Source: Bartonella clarridgeiae ATCC 51734 (GTDB lineage Bacteria > Pseudomonadota > Alphaproteobacteria > Rhizobiales > Rhizobiaceae). Taken from it: a DNA stretch of 64,000 nt. Each line of letters begins with the position of its first letter. Position 1 is the stretch's first letter. The notes beneath the pieces were generated by a model. It was given only the letters and a program-made list of their open reading frames with translations. It searched no databases and was not told where the DNA came from. Made by a program: the position numbers and the translations under genes. The stretch covers positions 186,001-250,000 of the forward strand of contig NZ_JADC01000011.1 of NCBI RefSeq assembly GCF_000518185.1, read 5' to 3'. Positions 1 through 10,929 of this stretch are shown piece by piece.

Positions 1-1
1 T

Positions 2-391
2 TTTTATAAGCCTTACTGGATTAAGGCAGAAAAAGCGTTTCAAGATCGTAAATCTTCGGGGATTATAGGGCTAAAAAATATCACGGCTGAATTGCCTACA
101 GGCAAACAGGGGCAACTTTTTATTAATGCAGAAGAAGGAGCTTATGATAATATTAACAGTCGTTTACAATTAGATAAACCTTTTACGGTTACAACGAAAG
201 ATGGAATAATTGCACAATTTATGACTGCGAATATTAATTTATCTACAAACCAATTAAACACAGATCAACCTGTAAATATTCAAAGTACGGGTTTCCATCT
301 TATGGCGAATGCTCTGCAAGTTTGTGAGAAAGAACAAGTTATGTATTTTCAAAGGGGAGTACATATCATTCTTGATCAAAGAGAAAAATAG
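2..391 (+). CDS. lptC: LptC, LPS export periplasmic protein (C-terminal part, cut by window start)
   Basis: The reading frame is open from base 2 to the TAG at 389-391, so only the C-terminal ~129 residues are visible and the true start lies outside the window. The visible part is beta-strand rich and resembles the LptC/OstA-like jellyroll that carries LPS from the inner-membrane LptBFG complex to LptA. The assignment rests mainly on position directly before lptA and lptB, the usual rhizobial order. A TTG at 92 is only an internal codon; the protein-like sequence continues upstream of it. lptA follows after 18 bases, which suggests one operon. Confidence 0.8.
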   Translation, partial: FYKPYWIKAEKAFQDRKSSGIIGLKNITAELPTGKQGQLFINAEEGAYDNINSRLQLDKPFTVTTKDGIIAQFMTANINLSTNQLNTDQPVNIQSTGFHLMANALQVCEKEQVMYFQRGVHIILDQREK

Positions 392-409
392 CAGAAGGAA
401 TTTTGAATA

Positions 410-1057
410 GTGTTTATAGAAGGTATACGTAAGTTTATACGAGAAAAAAAATCAATAATGAAGCCAAAAAAATCGCGTAAAGAATGGGTAAGTATCTTAG
501 TTTTAAGTATGGCGATATTAGGATCAGTTAATGGATATGCTCGAGTAACCCATTTCGGAATCGATGGGTTAAATGGAAAAGAGCCAATGGAAATTCACGC
601 AGATTCTTTAGAAATACGTGATAAAGAAGGCATTGCTATTTTAAATGGAAATGTTTCAGTGATGCAGAGTGAGCGACTTTTACGAACGTCAAAATTAGTT
701 ATTTATTACAATAAAGCACATGTAACAAATGATATAAATCAGTTAATAACAAAATCAGTTTTTTCTGGAAAGATTGGTTCAACAGATATAAAAAAAGTAG
801 AAGCTTCAGGTGAGGTTTATATTAAAATGGCAACACAAACTGTTACGGGTGATAAAGCTATTTTTGATGGACAATCGAATATGATAATCTTAACAGGTAA
901 TAATGTTGTGTTAACCGATGGTGATAATGTAGCTACAGGGTGCACATTAACAGCTAATATGAAAACTGGAAAAGCTTCTCTTGAAGGATGTAAGACATCT
1001 GGAAAGAAGAATCGTGTTTCGATTATTTTAGAATCAAGCTCAAAGAATGGTCGTTAA
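410..1057 (+). CDS. lptA: LptA, periplasmic LPS transport protein
   Basis: 215 residues from a GTG start. A basic N-terminus followed by a hydrophobic stretch (about residues 28-44) looks like a signal peptide cleaved after a GYA motif. The mature part carries the OstA/LptA pattern (PMEIHADSLEIRDKEG, then repeated beta-strand units with NGNVSV and TGDKAIFD), the fold that forms the periplasmic LPS bridge. The GTG at 410 is preceded at 9 nt by AGAAGGAA, a good ribosome binding site. An ATG at 458 (residue 17) is an alternative start but has a poor site. lptB begins 6 bases after the stop, so lptC-lptA-lptB is probably one transcript. Confidence 0.9.
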   Translation: MFIEGIRKFIREKKSIMKPKKSRKEWVSILVLSMAILGSVNGYARVTHFGIDGLNGKEPMEIHADSLEIRDKEGIAILNGNVSVMQSERLLRTSKLVIYYNKAHVTNDINQLITKSVFSGKIGSTDIKKVEASGEVYIKMATQTVTGDKAIFDGQSNMIILTGNNVVLTDGDNVATGCTLTANMKTGKASLEGCKTSGKKNRVSIILESSSKNGR

Positions 1058-1063
1058 GATTTC

Positions 1064-1858
1064 ATGTTTGGAATCAAAAAAGAAAAGCAGACGATTGAAC
1101 ACAATTTTACGAGTGAGGCTTTAAAAAAAACCTCAAATAGGATCTTAGTTGCTCATAATTTAATTAAAGCTTATCGAGGAAGACAGGTTGTTAATCATGT
1201 TTCTTTTAATATTCGTGCTGGAGAGACGGTCGGTATTTTAGGTCCTAATGGTGCTGGTAAAACGACCTGCTTTTATATGGTTACGGGTTTAATCAAATCT
1301 GATGGTGGTTTAATCGAGATTGATGGGTTTGATATTACCCATCTGCCAATGTATAGACGTGCTCGTTTGGGGATTGGATATTTACCGCAAGAAGCCTCAA
1401 TTTTTCGTGGTCTTTCAGTAGAAAATAATATTAAAGCTGTTTTGGAAGTAATTCAAAAAGATCGCTTTAAACGCTGTGAAGAGTTGGACGCGCTTTTGCA
1501 TGAATTCAAAATTGATCATTTACGCAAAATACCGGCTCTTTCTTTATCAGGAGGTGAGCGAAGGCGTCTTGAAATTGCACGCGCTTTAGCTTCTCGTCCC
1601 AATTTTATATTACTTGATGAACCATTTGCAGGAATTGATCCCATCGCTATTTCTGATATTAAACAGCTTGTTCGTCATTTAACTCAACGTGGTATCGGTG
1701 TTTTGATAACGGATCATAATGTGCGCGAAACATTGGAGCTTGTTGATCGTGCTTATATTATTCACTCAGGAAAAGTTTTAGTTCATGGTTGTCCGGATGT
1801 CATTATCAATAATGCTGATGTCCGTAAAATTTATTTGGGAAATCAGTTTTCTCTTTAG
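1064..1858 (+). CDS. lptB: LptB, ATPase of the LPS export ABC transporter
   Basis: 264-residue ABC ATPase. Walker A GPNGAGKTT at 60-68, Q-loop Q109, signature LSGGE at 161-165, Walker B FILLDE at 181-186 and H-loop H218 are all intact. It powers LPS extraction by LptFG at the inner membrane. The family usually has about 240 residues; the extra ~25 residues are an N-terminal tail that rhizobial LptB proteins often have. In other Rhizobiales rpoN, hpf and ptsN commonly follow lptB. Here nothing intact follows, and remnants of hpf and ptsN lie on the other strand near 10.4-11.3 kb. Confidence 0.95.
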   Translation: MFGIKKEKQTIEHNFTSEALKKTSNRILVAHNLIKAYRGRQVVNHVSFNIRAGETVGILGPNGAGKTTCFYMVTGLIKSDGGLIEIDGFDITHLPMYRRARLGIGYLPQEASIFRGLSVENNIKAVLEVIQKDRFKRCEELDALLHEFKIDHLRKIPALSLSGGERRRLEIARALASRPNFILLDEPFAGIDPIAISDIKQLVRHLTQRGIGVLITDHNVRETLELVDRAYIIHSGKVLVHGCPDVIINNADVRKIYLGNQFSL

Positions 1859-2176
1859 TTTTTTTAGTTTCTATAGAATATTCAGGTTTAAAAACTATTG
1901 CTATGAACACAATTTTTATCTCGGTCAATAGCGTTTATTAATTTTAATGAGGACTTTTTAATGGAAGCAATATAAAATGTATATTTTTGTAAAGAATTAT
2001 GACGTTATTGTTAAAATGTTCAACTTAAGAAAAGTACTCTAATATGATGTATAATTGTTCGATGAGGATTAGAAAATAATAATCTAATTCATTTATCTTT
2101 AGATTCACTATAATATAAAATTACCATAACATTAATAGTTCATTTTTAAGTTTTATTTATAATAATAATTTCTTTA
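1859..2176. other. Gene-free AT-rich stretch after lptB
   Basis: No supported gene. This is where rpoN often sits in other Rhizobiales. I could not recognise an rpoN remnant: all frames are broken by frequent stops. The stretch separates the plus-strand lpt genes from the decayed minus-strand prfC and may contain a rearrangement junction. Confidence 0.5.
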
Positions 2177-3700
2177 TTATTTAGAGCGTACCTGATAATT
2201 TTTAAAAAATACAAATTTTATTTTTGGTTTCTCTTTCTGCTTCATAATTTAATGAAAAATGATTTTCTGCTAAAAAATTGGATCACTATCCAAATCATAC
2301 CATACGCAATGCTGACCGATGATTAGTAAGAAAATTTTGCAGTTTTTTACTTTCTGCAAAAAATCCAAATGACATACGTTAAAACGCGATGATTCATAGC
2401 TCACGGGTAGAGAATATTCTACTTTAAGTATGCTCTGTCAAAACATCAATTTGCGAAGCACCAATTACACCAATATAAGAGTAGGTGCACCATCTAAGGG
2501 ATAAATAATTGTAGTACTCTCTCTTCAGTAATTCGTTGCAGAGCTTCTTTTGCTTTCATAGAATCCCCTAAATAAACGCGACGTAAAATTTCTGGTGCAA
2601 AATTTGGCACATCTTTAAAGAGAATATTTTTCCTTCAGTCAAGGTATCTCCAATACGCAAAGTTTTAGGGATACCTAATATATCACTAGACACTTGATCA
2701 GCAATTTAGCGTGAATAAGCAAAGAAAAATTGTGGTGTCGAGAGTGTGTCATTGATTTTACTGTCCGTAATAACTGTCTTCATACTTTGCTCGAGTATTT
2801 CCGAATAAATCCCTAAAAATGCAATACGATTACGGTGATTGGTATCCATATTAGCTTGAATTTTAAAGATAAAACTCATCATCTTTGGTTAAGTAGTCAT
2901 TAAATGCTACCTGGTCACGAGGACTTGGACCAAAATCAATCAATGATTAATCAAATTACGAACACCAAAATTTCGTAAAGCTGAGCTAAAATAAACGAGT
3001 GTCATATATTTTCATGGAAAGCTTGAAGGTTAAATTTTTCAAGCCACTGCGAACAATTTCTACTCCTTCAATAAAAAGTGCCTGCTGATTTTCAGCAAGC
3101 AAATTTGCAATTTCATGAAAATCAGAACCGTTTGTGAAATTACCTCGTGATCTTGTTAGCGAAAACAATTATGGTGAAGATCAAAAGTGTCAACAAAATT
3201 CTTCCCTATATCGTAGGCCAAGTAATTGGAGCATTATCAAGCGCAAGCTTTTCTTCAATTTCGTCAACGATTTCTAAGGGATCAAGCGCTTCACGATGCA
3301 TTTTGTTAACAAAATTAACAATAGAGATTATCTCGTATTCGGTATACTTAAAATTTGAGTGTTCTAAGTTCAATTTTGCGTGTTCTATAATCACTTATCA
3401 ACGGTCGTTAGAGTACGATATATTATTCGCAATCCTCATAACCTTGGGGGTATCTAACAAATTAAAAATATGATTTTCATATTCAAATGTAATTACGGAT
3501 GTGACAACCGAAATCCTTGGTCATGTTCAATATTCATCCAGTCAGAACAGGTTTGATAAGGTCTTTTTTGTTTTCATCTCACCAGCCAGCTGAATAGCAC
3601 CAACAAATAATAACAGCTTTTCTGTCAGAGTTGTCTTCACCGCATAAGGATGAGCAATGATCAAAAAGCTATCATTTACTTCTTGCACTCTATGTTCCAT
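2177..3700 (-). pseudogene. prfC: Peptide chain release factor 3 (RF3) pseudogene
   Basis: A full-length but broken RF3 gene. Translating the minus strand in shifting frames gives, in order: a mutated P-loop ([12 protein letters not shown] instead of HPDAGKTTLTEK), [114 protein letters not shown] and a terminal KNYQVRSK. All are recognisable RF3 segments. The first in-frame stop comes after about 55 codons, and several frameshifts and stops follow. The start ATG (3700-3698) overlaps the 3' end of lysS, so the gene was once translationally linked to lysS. Length (~1.52 kb) is close to the usual ~1.58 kb. RF3 is a GTPase that recycles RF1/RF2 and is dispensable in many bacteria. Confidence 0.92.
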
Positions 3701-5357
3701 TATCCTCTAGGGATCGCGCAAGTGCTGCAGCAATGAGTGCGCGTGTCTCATCAATTCCATACAAAGCTATAAATGATCCAAGCCGTGGTCCTCGTTCTTG
3801 TCCTAAAAGTACTTCATAAAGCATTTGAAAAAAAACATTTGAAACACCAGGCCCTCCTTCTGGACTTTTTTTGCTATGATCTTGATAGCGTTCCGTTAAG
3901 CGTGCAATATCAAGAAGTGCGTTTTGAAGAGTATCTCCATCAACAGTTTTCGGCAAGCTGGCTAATTTTGTGTCGATTTGAATCAATATTGAGCATTCAT
4001 TTTCATCAGGCATACGAAACTTTTTATTTGGTTTTACAAAAATATCAAAATATTTAAGAGCAAATTCCACTAACTGGTCAAGAATCGGATATGTTTCAGC
4101 ATTAGCTCCTTTAGCATAACGAGAAATAAATCCCCAGAGAACTTCTTTATTTTCAGCATTAGAAGCACTGACCAAATTCAACAGCATAGCAAAAGAGACA
4201 GGCAAATTAACCTGAGGAGGACAACCATTATGAATGTGCCATACGGGATTATTAAGACGCTCTTTCCATTGCTGACGCTCATAAGCTGAAAGATGTGTAT
4301 AATAATCATCAACAGTTTTTGGAATAACATCAAAATAAAGCCGTTTTGCTGTTTTTGGCTTTAAAAACATATAGAGTCCTAAACTTTCTGTTGGTGCATA
4401 AGTTAACCATTCATCAATGGTCAAACCATTTCCTTTGGATTTGGAAATTTTTTGTCCCTTATCATCTAAGAAAAGTTCATAATTAAATCCCTCAGGAGGC
4501 TTTCCACCAAGGATTTTACAAATTTTAGAAGAAAGATTTGTCGAATCGATAAGATCTTTCCCCGCCATTTCATAATCAACTTCAAGCGCAGTCCAGCGCA
4601 TTGCCCAATCCACTTTCCATTGACACTTAACTTTTCCACCTGTAATCTCTGTTTCAATGAGATTACCTGTCTCGGGTTCGATATAGGTAACAGTTCCTTT
4701 TTCAACATTCCGAGCAATCATCGGGACCTGTAATACTTTTCCAGAAATTGGAGAAATAGGCAAAAAAAGTGAATAAGTTGCTCGTCGTTCTTCACCTAAT
4801 GTTGGTAGAATAATTTCCATAACCTTGTCATAACAAGCAAGTATTCTTAAAAGTGTTTCATCAAAACGGCCAGAATTATAATAATCAGTAGCACTAGCAA
4901 ATTCATAGTCAAAACCGAAACGATCAAGGAAAGCACACAAACGTACATTATTAGCAGCCCCGAAAGAAGGATAAACATCTCCGAAAGGATCGGGGATACG
5001 GCTAAGCGGTTGACCAAGATAGTCTTCCATTTTTTTTCGATTAGGCACATTATCAGGAACTTTGCGCAAACCATCCATATCATCAGAAAAACAAAGAAGT
5101 TTTGTTTTGATTTTGTTTTCGGTGAGAATATGAAATGCATGACGCACCATAGTTGTACGTACTACTTCCCCAAAAGTTCCAATATGTGGTAAACCAGAAG
5201 GTCCATAACCTGTTTCAAATAAAATACGCTCTGGATAGCCTTTTTCATAACGTTTGATAATTTTACGCGCTTCTTCAAACGGCCAAGCTTTTGATTGGGC
5301 AGCTGAATCTATTAATTCAGGCGGAAGATTATAGGTATCATACTGATTGTGCATCAT
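3690..5357 (-). CDS. lysS: Lysyl-tRNA synthetase, class I
   Basis: 555 residues. This is the class I LysRS found in archaea and alphaproteobacteria, unrelated to the class II enzyme of E. coli. The HIGH-like motif PHIG is at 57-60 in [12 protein letters not shown] and the KMSKS-like motif KISKS is at 303-307. It charges tRNA-Lys in the cytoplasm. ATG-ATG occurs at the start; AGGA lies 5 nt before the first. The stop overlaps the start of the dead prfC. Confidence 0.95.
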   Translation of the reverse strand: MMHNQYDTYNLPPELIDSAAQSKAWPFEEARKIIKRYEKGYPERILFETGYGPSGLPHIGTFGEVVRTTMVRHAFHILTENKIKTKLLCFSDDMDGLRKVPDNVPNRKKMEDYLGQPLSRIPDPFGDVYPSFGAANNVRLCAFLDRFGFDYEFASATDYYNSGRFDETLLRILACYDKVMEIILPTLGEERRATYSLFLPISPISGKVLQVPMIARNVEKGTVTYIEPETGNLIETEITGGKVKCQWKVDWAMRWTALEVDYEMAGKDLIDSTNLSSKICKILGGKPPEGFNYELFLDDKGQKISKSKGNGLTIDEWLTYAPTESLGLYMFLKPKTAKRLYFDVIPKTVDDYYTHLSAYERQQWKERLNNPVWHIHNGCPPQVNLPVSFAMLLNLVSASNAENKEVLWGFISRYAKGANAETYPILDQLVEFALKYFDIFVKPNKKFRMPDENECSILIQIDTKLASLPKTVDGDTLQNALLDIARLTERYQDHSKKSPEGGPGVSNVFFQMLYEVLLGQERGPRLGSFIALYGIDETRALIAAALARSLEDNGT

Positions 5358-5737
5358 TTTTATCCTAAAAGTAAATTATTTAATGACAAGGTGTATGATT
5401 GTTAAACTTTTTCGTCAATAATAGTAATCTAAAAGCAGTAAAAATCTTCTCATTTCACTTTTGTCATGATCAATACATACCCTATTTTGCAGTTATCCTC
5501 CTTATCTTATATAATTTAAAGTATCATAATATAATTTATTTAATTTTAATTATTGACGTTTTAATCGCCATTATCTTAGGCTTTTCTTAACTACATTTAT
5601 CAAAAAGAAAATGAATCTTCTAGCATCGAACTAAAAATTGGAAATAATGCATTTACCAACAAAAATAAGTTAAAGAAAATACTAAATTAAAGATTTTACA
5701 TAAAAAGCCTTTTCTTATAAATTTTATCAAGACAATT
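5358..5737. other. Gene-free AT-rich gap between argG and lysS
   Basis: About 380 bases, very AT-rich. A 63-codon plus-strand frame exists (5399-5590) but is hydrophobic low-complexity sequence without a ribosome binding site, and I do not call it. The gap should hold the lysS promoter. No clear terminator was found for argG. Confidence 0.5.
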
Positions 5738-6961
5738 TTATAATTTCGATGAACGTGCTGCTAATGTTCGTAAACGCAATGCATTCAATTTAATAAAACC
5801 TGCTGCATCTTTTTGATCATAAGTGCCTTGATCATTCTCAAAGGTCACCAACTTATCGGAATAAAGTGATTTTTCGCTTTGGCGACCTTCAACAATCACA
5901 TTTCCTTTATAAAGTTTTAATGTCACTTCACCTTCAACATTTTCTTGAGATAAATCAATAGCTGCTTGTAACATTTTACGCTCAGGTGAAAACCAAAAAC
6001 CATAATAAATAAGTTCTGCATAACGCGGCATTAATTCATCTTTCAAGTGAGCCGCACCACGATCCAATGTTAAGGATTCCATTGCTCGGTGAGCAGTTAA
6101 AAGAATAGTTCCCCCTGGTGTTTCATAAATACCACGTGATTTCATACCTACAAAGCGATTTTCTACCAAATCTAACCGACCAATACCATTTTCACGCCCA
6201 TAACTATTTAATTGAGCCAACAGATCTGCAGGAGATAAAACTGCTCCGTTAATTGAAATAGCATCTCCTTTTTTAAAACCAATCGTGATTATGGTTGCTT
6301 GATCTGGTGCAGCTTCTGGTGAAAGAGTACGCATATGCACATATTCAGGAGCAGAGATAGCTGGATCTTCTAAAATCTTTCCTTCCGATGATGAGTGTAG
6401 TAAATTCGCATCTACTGAAAAAGGCGCTTCACCTTGTTTATCTTTCTCTACAGGAATTTGGTGCGCATGGGCAAATTCAATCAAATCTGTTCGACTTTTA
6501 AAATTCCAATCACGCCAAGGAGCAATAATTTTAATATCAGGATTAAGAGCATAAGCAGAAAGTTCGAAGCGTACTTGATCATTGCCTTTTCCTGTTGCTC
6601 CATGAGCGATTGCATCTGCATTGGTTTCTTTGGCAATTTCAACAAGACGTTTTGAAATAAGCGGACGAGCAATCGACGTTCCTAAAAGATAAACGCCTTC
6701 ATAAACCGCATTTGCTCGAAACATCGGAAATACAAAATCACGCACAAATTCTTCGCGTAGATCTTCAATATAAATTTTTTTAACACCAAGCATTTCAGCT
6801 TTACGACGCGCAGGCTCCAGCTCTTCTCCTTGACCTAAATCTGCAGTAAAAGTTACAACTTCAGCTTCTAGTTCATTTTGCAACCATTTGAGAATTATTG
6901 ATGTATCCAATCCCCCCGAATAAGCTAAAACAACTTTTTTAATATCTTTCCATTTTTTCAT
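5738..6961 (-). CDS. argG: Argininosuccinate synthase
   Basis: 407 residues, normal for the family. The N-terminal PP-loop AYSGGLDTS (residues 13-21) binds ATP. The enzyme joins citrulline and aspartate to argininosuccinate, the penultimate step of arginine synthesis. The start fits the rhizobial form [17 protein letters not shown]. It stands alone between lysS and a divergent LysE-family gene. Its retention suggests that citrulline can be used even though the genome is reduced. Confidence 0.96.
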   Translation of the reverse strand: MKKWKDIKKVVLAYSGGLDTSIILKWLQNELEAEVVTFTADLGQGEELEPARRKAEMLGVKKIYIEDLREEFVRDFVFPMFRANAVYEGVYLLGTSIARPLISKRLVEIAKETNADAIAHGATGKGNDQVRFELSAYALNPDIKIIAPWRDWNFKSRTDLIEFAHAHQIPVEKDKQGEAPFSVDANLLHSSSEGKILEDPAISAPEYVHMRTLSPEAAPDQATIITIGFKKGDAISINGAVLSPADLLAQLNSYGRENGIGRLDLVENRFVGMKSRGIYETPGGTILLTAHRAMESLTLDRGAAHLKDELMPRYAELIYYGFWFSPERKMLQAAIDLSQENVEGEVTLKLYKGNVIVEGRQSEKSLYSDKLVTFENDQGTYDQKDAAGFIKLNALRLRTLAARSSKL

Positions 6962-7144
6962 TTTTAAGCTCTATGTTATATATTCTCTTTATCTTTTACT
7001 CAGAAATAAAAACCATGCAAGAAATGAAAATAATTTCTTTAAATCAGCGTAAAAAAGATGCAAAAAAAATGAAAAAGTGTAAAAAGAAATTATGTAAAAG
7101 GTATAAGTCATGACTACTTATTTCCAAGTATAGAAGAGATTGAC

Positions 7145-7783
7145 ATGTCATTTTTACCCGAATGGTCTATCGTTGTACAATTTTTCTTAGCAGCGTTAGT
7201 TTTTGCTCTTATTCCAGGGCCTGATGTTATGCTCTCAGTGGGACGTACTATTGCACAAGGTAAAAAAGCCGGAATTATGTGTGCTTTCGGAAGCGCAACG
7301 GGTTTTACTATTCAAGTTATCGCTGTAGCTATTGGTCTATCAGCGCTTATTTTCACCTCACCGCACGCTTTTTTTCTACTTAAAATCGTTGGGGCTTTTT
7401 ATCTTTTATGGCTTGCCTTTCAGTTATTGCGTCAACATTCAACATTTTCTTTAAAAGAAACATCTCCAGAGCGTCATAGTCTTAAACGCAATTATTTAAC
7501 CGGTATTGGAATTAATCTTTTAAATCCTAAAGTTATCCTTTTTAATGTGACCTTCTTACCACAATTTATCAATGCTAATGACCCTATGGCTACCCAAAAA
7601 TTACTTATTTTGGGCCTTTCTTATATTCCTATTTCTTTGCCTATTACAATTTCTATGGTTTTTATGGCCAATAAACTTTCTAAAAGTTTTCTACAAAACC
7701 CTTTTTACGCGCGTTTTTTTGATTGGTTTATTGCAGGAGTTTTCACTAGTTTTGCTCTACGTTTGCTTATCTTAAAAAATTAA
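7145..7783 (+). CDS. LysE/RhtB-family amino-acid exporter
   Basis: 212 residues with about six hydrophobic segments. It has the family hallmarks near the N-terminus ([22 protein letters not shown]) and the middle motif [14 protein letters not shown]. This inner-membrane family exports amino acids such as lysine, threonine or homoserine lactones; the substrate cannot be read from sequence. The start ATG is preceded by AGAAGAGA. Its stop overlaps the rlmN stop by 4 bases in convergent orientation, so no terminator lies between them. Confidence 0.88.
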   Translation: MSFLPEWSIVVQFFLAALVFALIPGPDVMLSVGRTIAQGKKAGIMCAFGSATGFTIQVIAVAIGLSALIFTSPHAFFLLKIVGAFYLLWLAFQLLRQHSTFSLKETSPERHSLKRNYLTGIGINLLNPKVILFNVTFLPQFINANDPMATQKLLILGLSYIPISLPITISMVFMANKLSKSFLQNPFYARFFDWFIAGVFTSFALRLLILKN

Positions 7784-9015
7784 GCATATTCATTGTCAGT
7801 CATATTTTCAAGCTCCATACGTTCAGATTTGCGTAAACGCTCTGAAGCCGATTTAAGCTGTCCACATGCAGCTAAAATATCACGTCCACGTGGCATGCGA
7901 ATAGGTGAAGCATAACCTGCTTTATTAACGATATCAGCAAAACGTTCGATTTGCTCCCAATCAGAACATTGATAATTACTTCCAGGCCATGGATTAAAAG
8001 GAATCAAGTTGATTTTAGCAGGAATACCCTTAAGCAATTGAACTAACCGTTTTGCATCGCCCAAACTATCATTCACATTTTTCAGCATAACATATTCAAA
8101 TGTAATTCGCTTAGCGTTCGAAAGGCCAGGATAATTACGGCAAGCCTCCATCAACAAAGCAAGAGGATATTTTTTATTGATTGGAACAAGTATATTTCGC
8201 AATTTATCATGCACCGCATGGAGTGAAATCGCTAACATAACGCCAATTTCTTTTCCTGTTCGTATAATTCCAGGAATTACTCCACTGGTTGAAAGGGTAA
8301 TTCGACGTTTCGACAAAGAAAGCCCATTTCCATCAGAAGCAATCAATAAAGCTTTTTTGACCGCTTCAAAATTATAAAGAGGTTCTCCCATACCCATCAT
8401 AACAATGTTAGTAATTTTACGTCCTTCAATTGGAATAATCGCACCATCAGGTATATTTTTATCAGGGAAATCACCTAAACAATCACGGGCAACTAATAGT
8501 TGCACTAAAATTTCTTCAGTTGTTAAGTTACGAACAAGTTTTTGCGTTCCCGTATGACAAAAAGAACAAGTTAACGTGCATCCTACCTGAGATGAAATAC
8601 ACAAAGTACCACGCCTTTCTTCAGGGATATAAACCATTTCAATTTCAACAGGTCTTTCAGTTCCAGAGGCCGGAAATTGTAAAAGCCATTTACGAGTACC
8701 ATCTTGTGATATTTGTTCTGCAACAATTTTAGGACGCGCAATAGAAAAATGATCTTTAAACATCTCTCGCATTGGCTTAGAAATATTTAACATCTCATCA
8801 AAATTAGAAACACCACGCACATAAAGCCAATGCCAAAGTTGACGTACACGCATCCCCTTTTGATGTTCTGGTACACCAATGACTTGTAAAGCTTGTGTCA
8901 TTTCATCGCGCGATAAACCAATTAAAGATAACTTAGACTGTTTTGTTACTATAGTATTCTCTGCGTTTAATATTGGATCTGTTCCAACAGATCTAAGGTC
9001 ATATGAAATGGCCAT
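7780..9015 (-). CDS. rlmN: RlmN, dual-specificity 23S rRNA/tRNA adenine-C2 methyltransferase
   Basis: 411 residues counted from the ATG at 9015; a GTG six codons upstream (9033) is possible. The radical-SAM cluster motif CTLTCSFC gives Cys146, Cys150 and Cys153. The C-terminal [12 protein letters not shown] holds the second catalytic cysteine that resolves the methyl-transfer intermediate. It methylates A2503 of 23S rRNA and A37 of some tRNAs. Downstream it runs head-on into the LysE-family gene with a 4-base overlap. Upstream lies an IalB-family gene on the same strand. Confidence 0.95.
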   Translation of the reverse strand: MAISYDLRSVGTDPILNAENTIVTKQSKLSLIGLSRDEMTQALQVIGVPEHQKGMRVRQLWHWLYVRGVSNFDEMLNISKPMREMFKDHFSIARPKIVAEQISQDGTRKWLLQFPASGTERPVEIEMVYIPEERRGTLCISSQVGCTLTCSFCHTGTQKLVRNLTTEEILVQLLVARDCLGDFPDKNIPDGAIIPIEGRKITNIVMMGMGEPLYNFEAVKKALLIASDGNGLSLSKRRITLSTSGVIPGIIRTGKEIGVMLAISLHAVHDKLRNILVPINKKYPLALLMEACRNYPGLSNAKRITFEYVMLKNVNDSLGDAKRLVQLLKGIPAKINLIPFNPWPGSNYQCSDWEQIERFADIVNKAGYASPIRMPRGRDILAACGQLKSASERLRKSERMELENMTDNEYA

Positions 9016-9055
9016 GATTTTCCATTTTGTCACTTGTTTTAGAATTATAAATATT

Positions 9056-9565
9056 TTAATTGCATTTTTGTACCATATTTAACGCAGCAGTCACTCCTTT
9101 TAGAGAATAAGTATAAGTGGTGTGAGTTCCTCGTTTTGAGGTAGCTTTTACTGTCATATTTGCTCCTGAACGCATAGCAGCAACAAGCTGTTTTTCCATT
9201 CCTGATGATGTTAACCAAGCTGATGAATCCTTTGTAAAAAAGTCAAAATCCTTATCTCCAATGGTGACAGTAACTTTTGATCCTTCTTTAAGTTTATAAC
9301 CAGCCATAAACTGAGGCTCAAACAAGACAGGAGAATTAGAACGTTTGGTAACCAAAAAGAAATTATCACCATGCTTAACAGTCGTTGGAAGTGCCTTTAA
9401 AGGAACTGATAATATGTAGCAAATCGTGTTTTCTGGTGATTTATAAGAATAAGCTCCCCAAGCTTCAAACTGCTGTAAACGGTTTGGTGTTTGTGTCCAC
9501 GCCGGACTGACAACAGTCATAATCATAACACATACAAGAATAAAAATCTTTTTAAACATCTTCAT
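9056..9565 (-). CDS. Invasion-associated locus B (IalB) family protein
   Basis: 169 residues from the chosen ATG. A hydrophobic signal peptide ([17 protein letters not shown]) is followed by a mature domain of the IalB family ([20 protein letters not shown], later FFLVTKRSN and [14 protein letters not shown]). The frame extends 28 codons upstream, but that stretch would block the signal peptide from the N-terminus and has no support, so I start at 9565. IalB of Bartonella is linked to erythrocyte invasion; this family has several members across Rhizobiales and I cannot say this is the virulence-associated one. It lies 40 bases before rlmN. Confidence 0.85.
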   Translation of the reverse strand: MKMFKKIFILVCVMIMTVVSPAWTQTPNRLQQFEAWGAYSYKSPENTICYILSVPLKALPTTVKHGDNFFLVTKRSNSPVLFEPQFMAGYKLKEGSKVTVTIGDKDFDFFTKDSSAWLTSSGMEKQLVAAMRSGANMTVKATSKRGTHTTYTYSLKGVTAALNMVQKCN

Positions 9566-10368
9566 CTCACTCACTTTTTTATTTTCTAAAAAATTTCTTC
9601 CATTAGCAAAGTTTAATAAAGGCCGGATAATACGTCTTAATTTTTTCAATTGTTCACAAAAGAAAATATTATTCTAGTCAAAATAAGTCTTTGATTCAAT
9701 TGTGACCTTTTAGTTATTACTAAAACATGAATTTTTTATTCAATAATCAGATTTTTTATATAAAAACTTAATGCTTTTTATAATGCGATTCCAGAATAAG
9801 AAAAAAATACGTTGATTTTCCATAAAATTTTTAGCTTAATTTAATTTTTTTTAAACGCATTCAGTCATTGTTTTTTTGATTAAATCTGATTGCAAATATA
9901 ATTGGAAAAAATCAAATAAAGCCAGTAATCTTATTTTTAATCAAAAAAAATTAATAACTTAATTTTTAAAATAAATTGCTTTAAGCAAATAACCATTATA
10001 AAATTATACACATTTAGTATCTTGAAAATAAAAAGACCTTTGTATCCTTTATAAAAATCATTAACCAGAATGACACAAAGCGCAATAAGGAAGAACAGTA
10101 TTCACAAAAATAACTTTCTCCTCCATTAAGTCACTTGATTGAAGAATAATTTAAAATTCTATTGACTGATAACTTAAATAGAAAATTTTAAAAACATGAC
10201 AATAAAAAATTACCTATAAAATCTTTGATAATATGAATTAACCAAAATAAAAATAAGAAGAACATATAATTACTTTTAAAATTGGATATTTTTAAAAACA
10301 AATCACATCATTTTTATTTTAATTTGATTGAGTTTATAGAATATCTACATTATATTTTTTGTTTCTCT
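9566..10368. other. Long AT-rich gap between ialB-family gene and ptsN remnant
   Basis: About 800 bases, very AT-rich, with no frame I can support. It lies between a frameshifted ptsN and the IalB-family gene and looks like eroded sequence. The promoter of the IalB-family gene should lie at its left end. Confidence 0.5.
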
Positions 10369-10830
10369 TTAAACTGCATGAGATGTTGAATCAATATAGT
10401 ATAAATCAATATAGTATAAAGCTGTGTTAGCATCATGTGTACGGCACAATTTCTCAATAACATCAGGATAACGTAAAGCATGAGCAATTTTTGACAAAGT
10501 TTTTAAATGATCTGAACCAGCATGCTTCGGTATTAGAAGAAGAAACACAAGATTAATAGGTTTGTCATCAAGAGCTTTAAAATCAACAGGATTTTCAAGG
10601 TAAGCACAACACCTATAATGTGTTCAATATTAGAAAATTTTCTATGAGAAATCGCAATACCATTTCTTACACTTGTTACCAATTTCTCACATTGTAAAAT
10701 AACATTAAAAACTAGCTGTTTATCAAGATTTATTAGCTTAGCAGTTTTTTCAGCTAAAATTTGTAAAATTTTTTTTGAATTTGTCTTAAGCGGCGATTGC
10801 ATTCGACGCAATTAACTTACTCAAATCCAT
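10369..10830 (-). pseudogene. ptsN: EIIA-Ntr (PtsN) pseudogene with two frameshifts
   Basis: The minus strand starts MDLSKLIASNAIAA and then hits TAA. The next frame continues LKTNSKKILQILAEKTAKL and then GNGIAISH-like RNGIAISHRKF, which still has the phosphorylatable His. A second frame change follows, giving NPVDFKALDDKPINLVFLLL, HAGSDHLKTLSKIAHALR and the end at 10369. In order these cover the whole PtsN sequence. The protein is the terminal phospho-acceptor of the nitrogen PTS. A 15-base tandem duplication near the 3' end adds five codons. At least two frameshifts make a working product unlikely. Confidence 0.9.
10389..10418. repeat. 15-bp perfect tandem duplication
   Basis: The unit AATCAATATAGTATA occurs twice in direct contact (10389-10403 and 10404-10418). 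It lies in the 3' part of the ptsN pseudogene and keeps its local frame, repeating the peptide LYYID. Confidence 0.9.
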
Positions 10831-10929
10831 TAAACGACAGTGATTTAAAGAGTTTTATTATTTTTGATATTTACATATATATTCATTCTTTAATCTATAA
10901 TAGATAATAAAGACTCATTATAGCAATCG

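Noticed and set aside
1859-2176. rpoN remnant after lptB
   Set aside because: Synteny predicts it, but only tiny coincidental matches were seen, too weak to call.
3147-3473. 108-codon plus-strand frame and smaller frames inside the prfC region
   Set aside because: They lie antisense to recognisable RF3 sequence and have no family likeness or ribosome binding site.
5399-5590. 63-codon hydrophobic plus-strand frame in the lysS-argG gap
   Set aside because: Low-complexity AT-rich translation, no ribosome binding site, no recognisable family.
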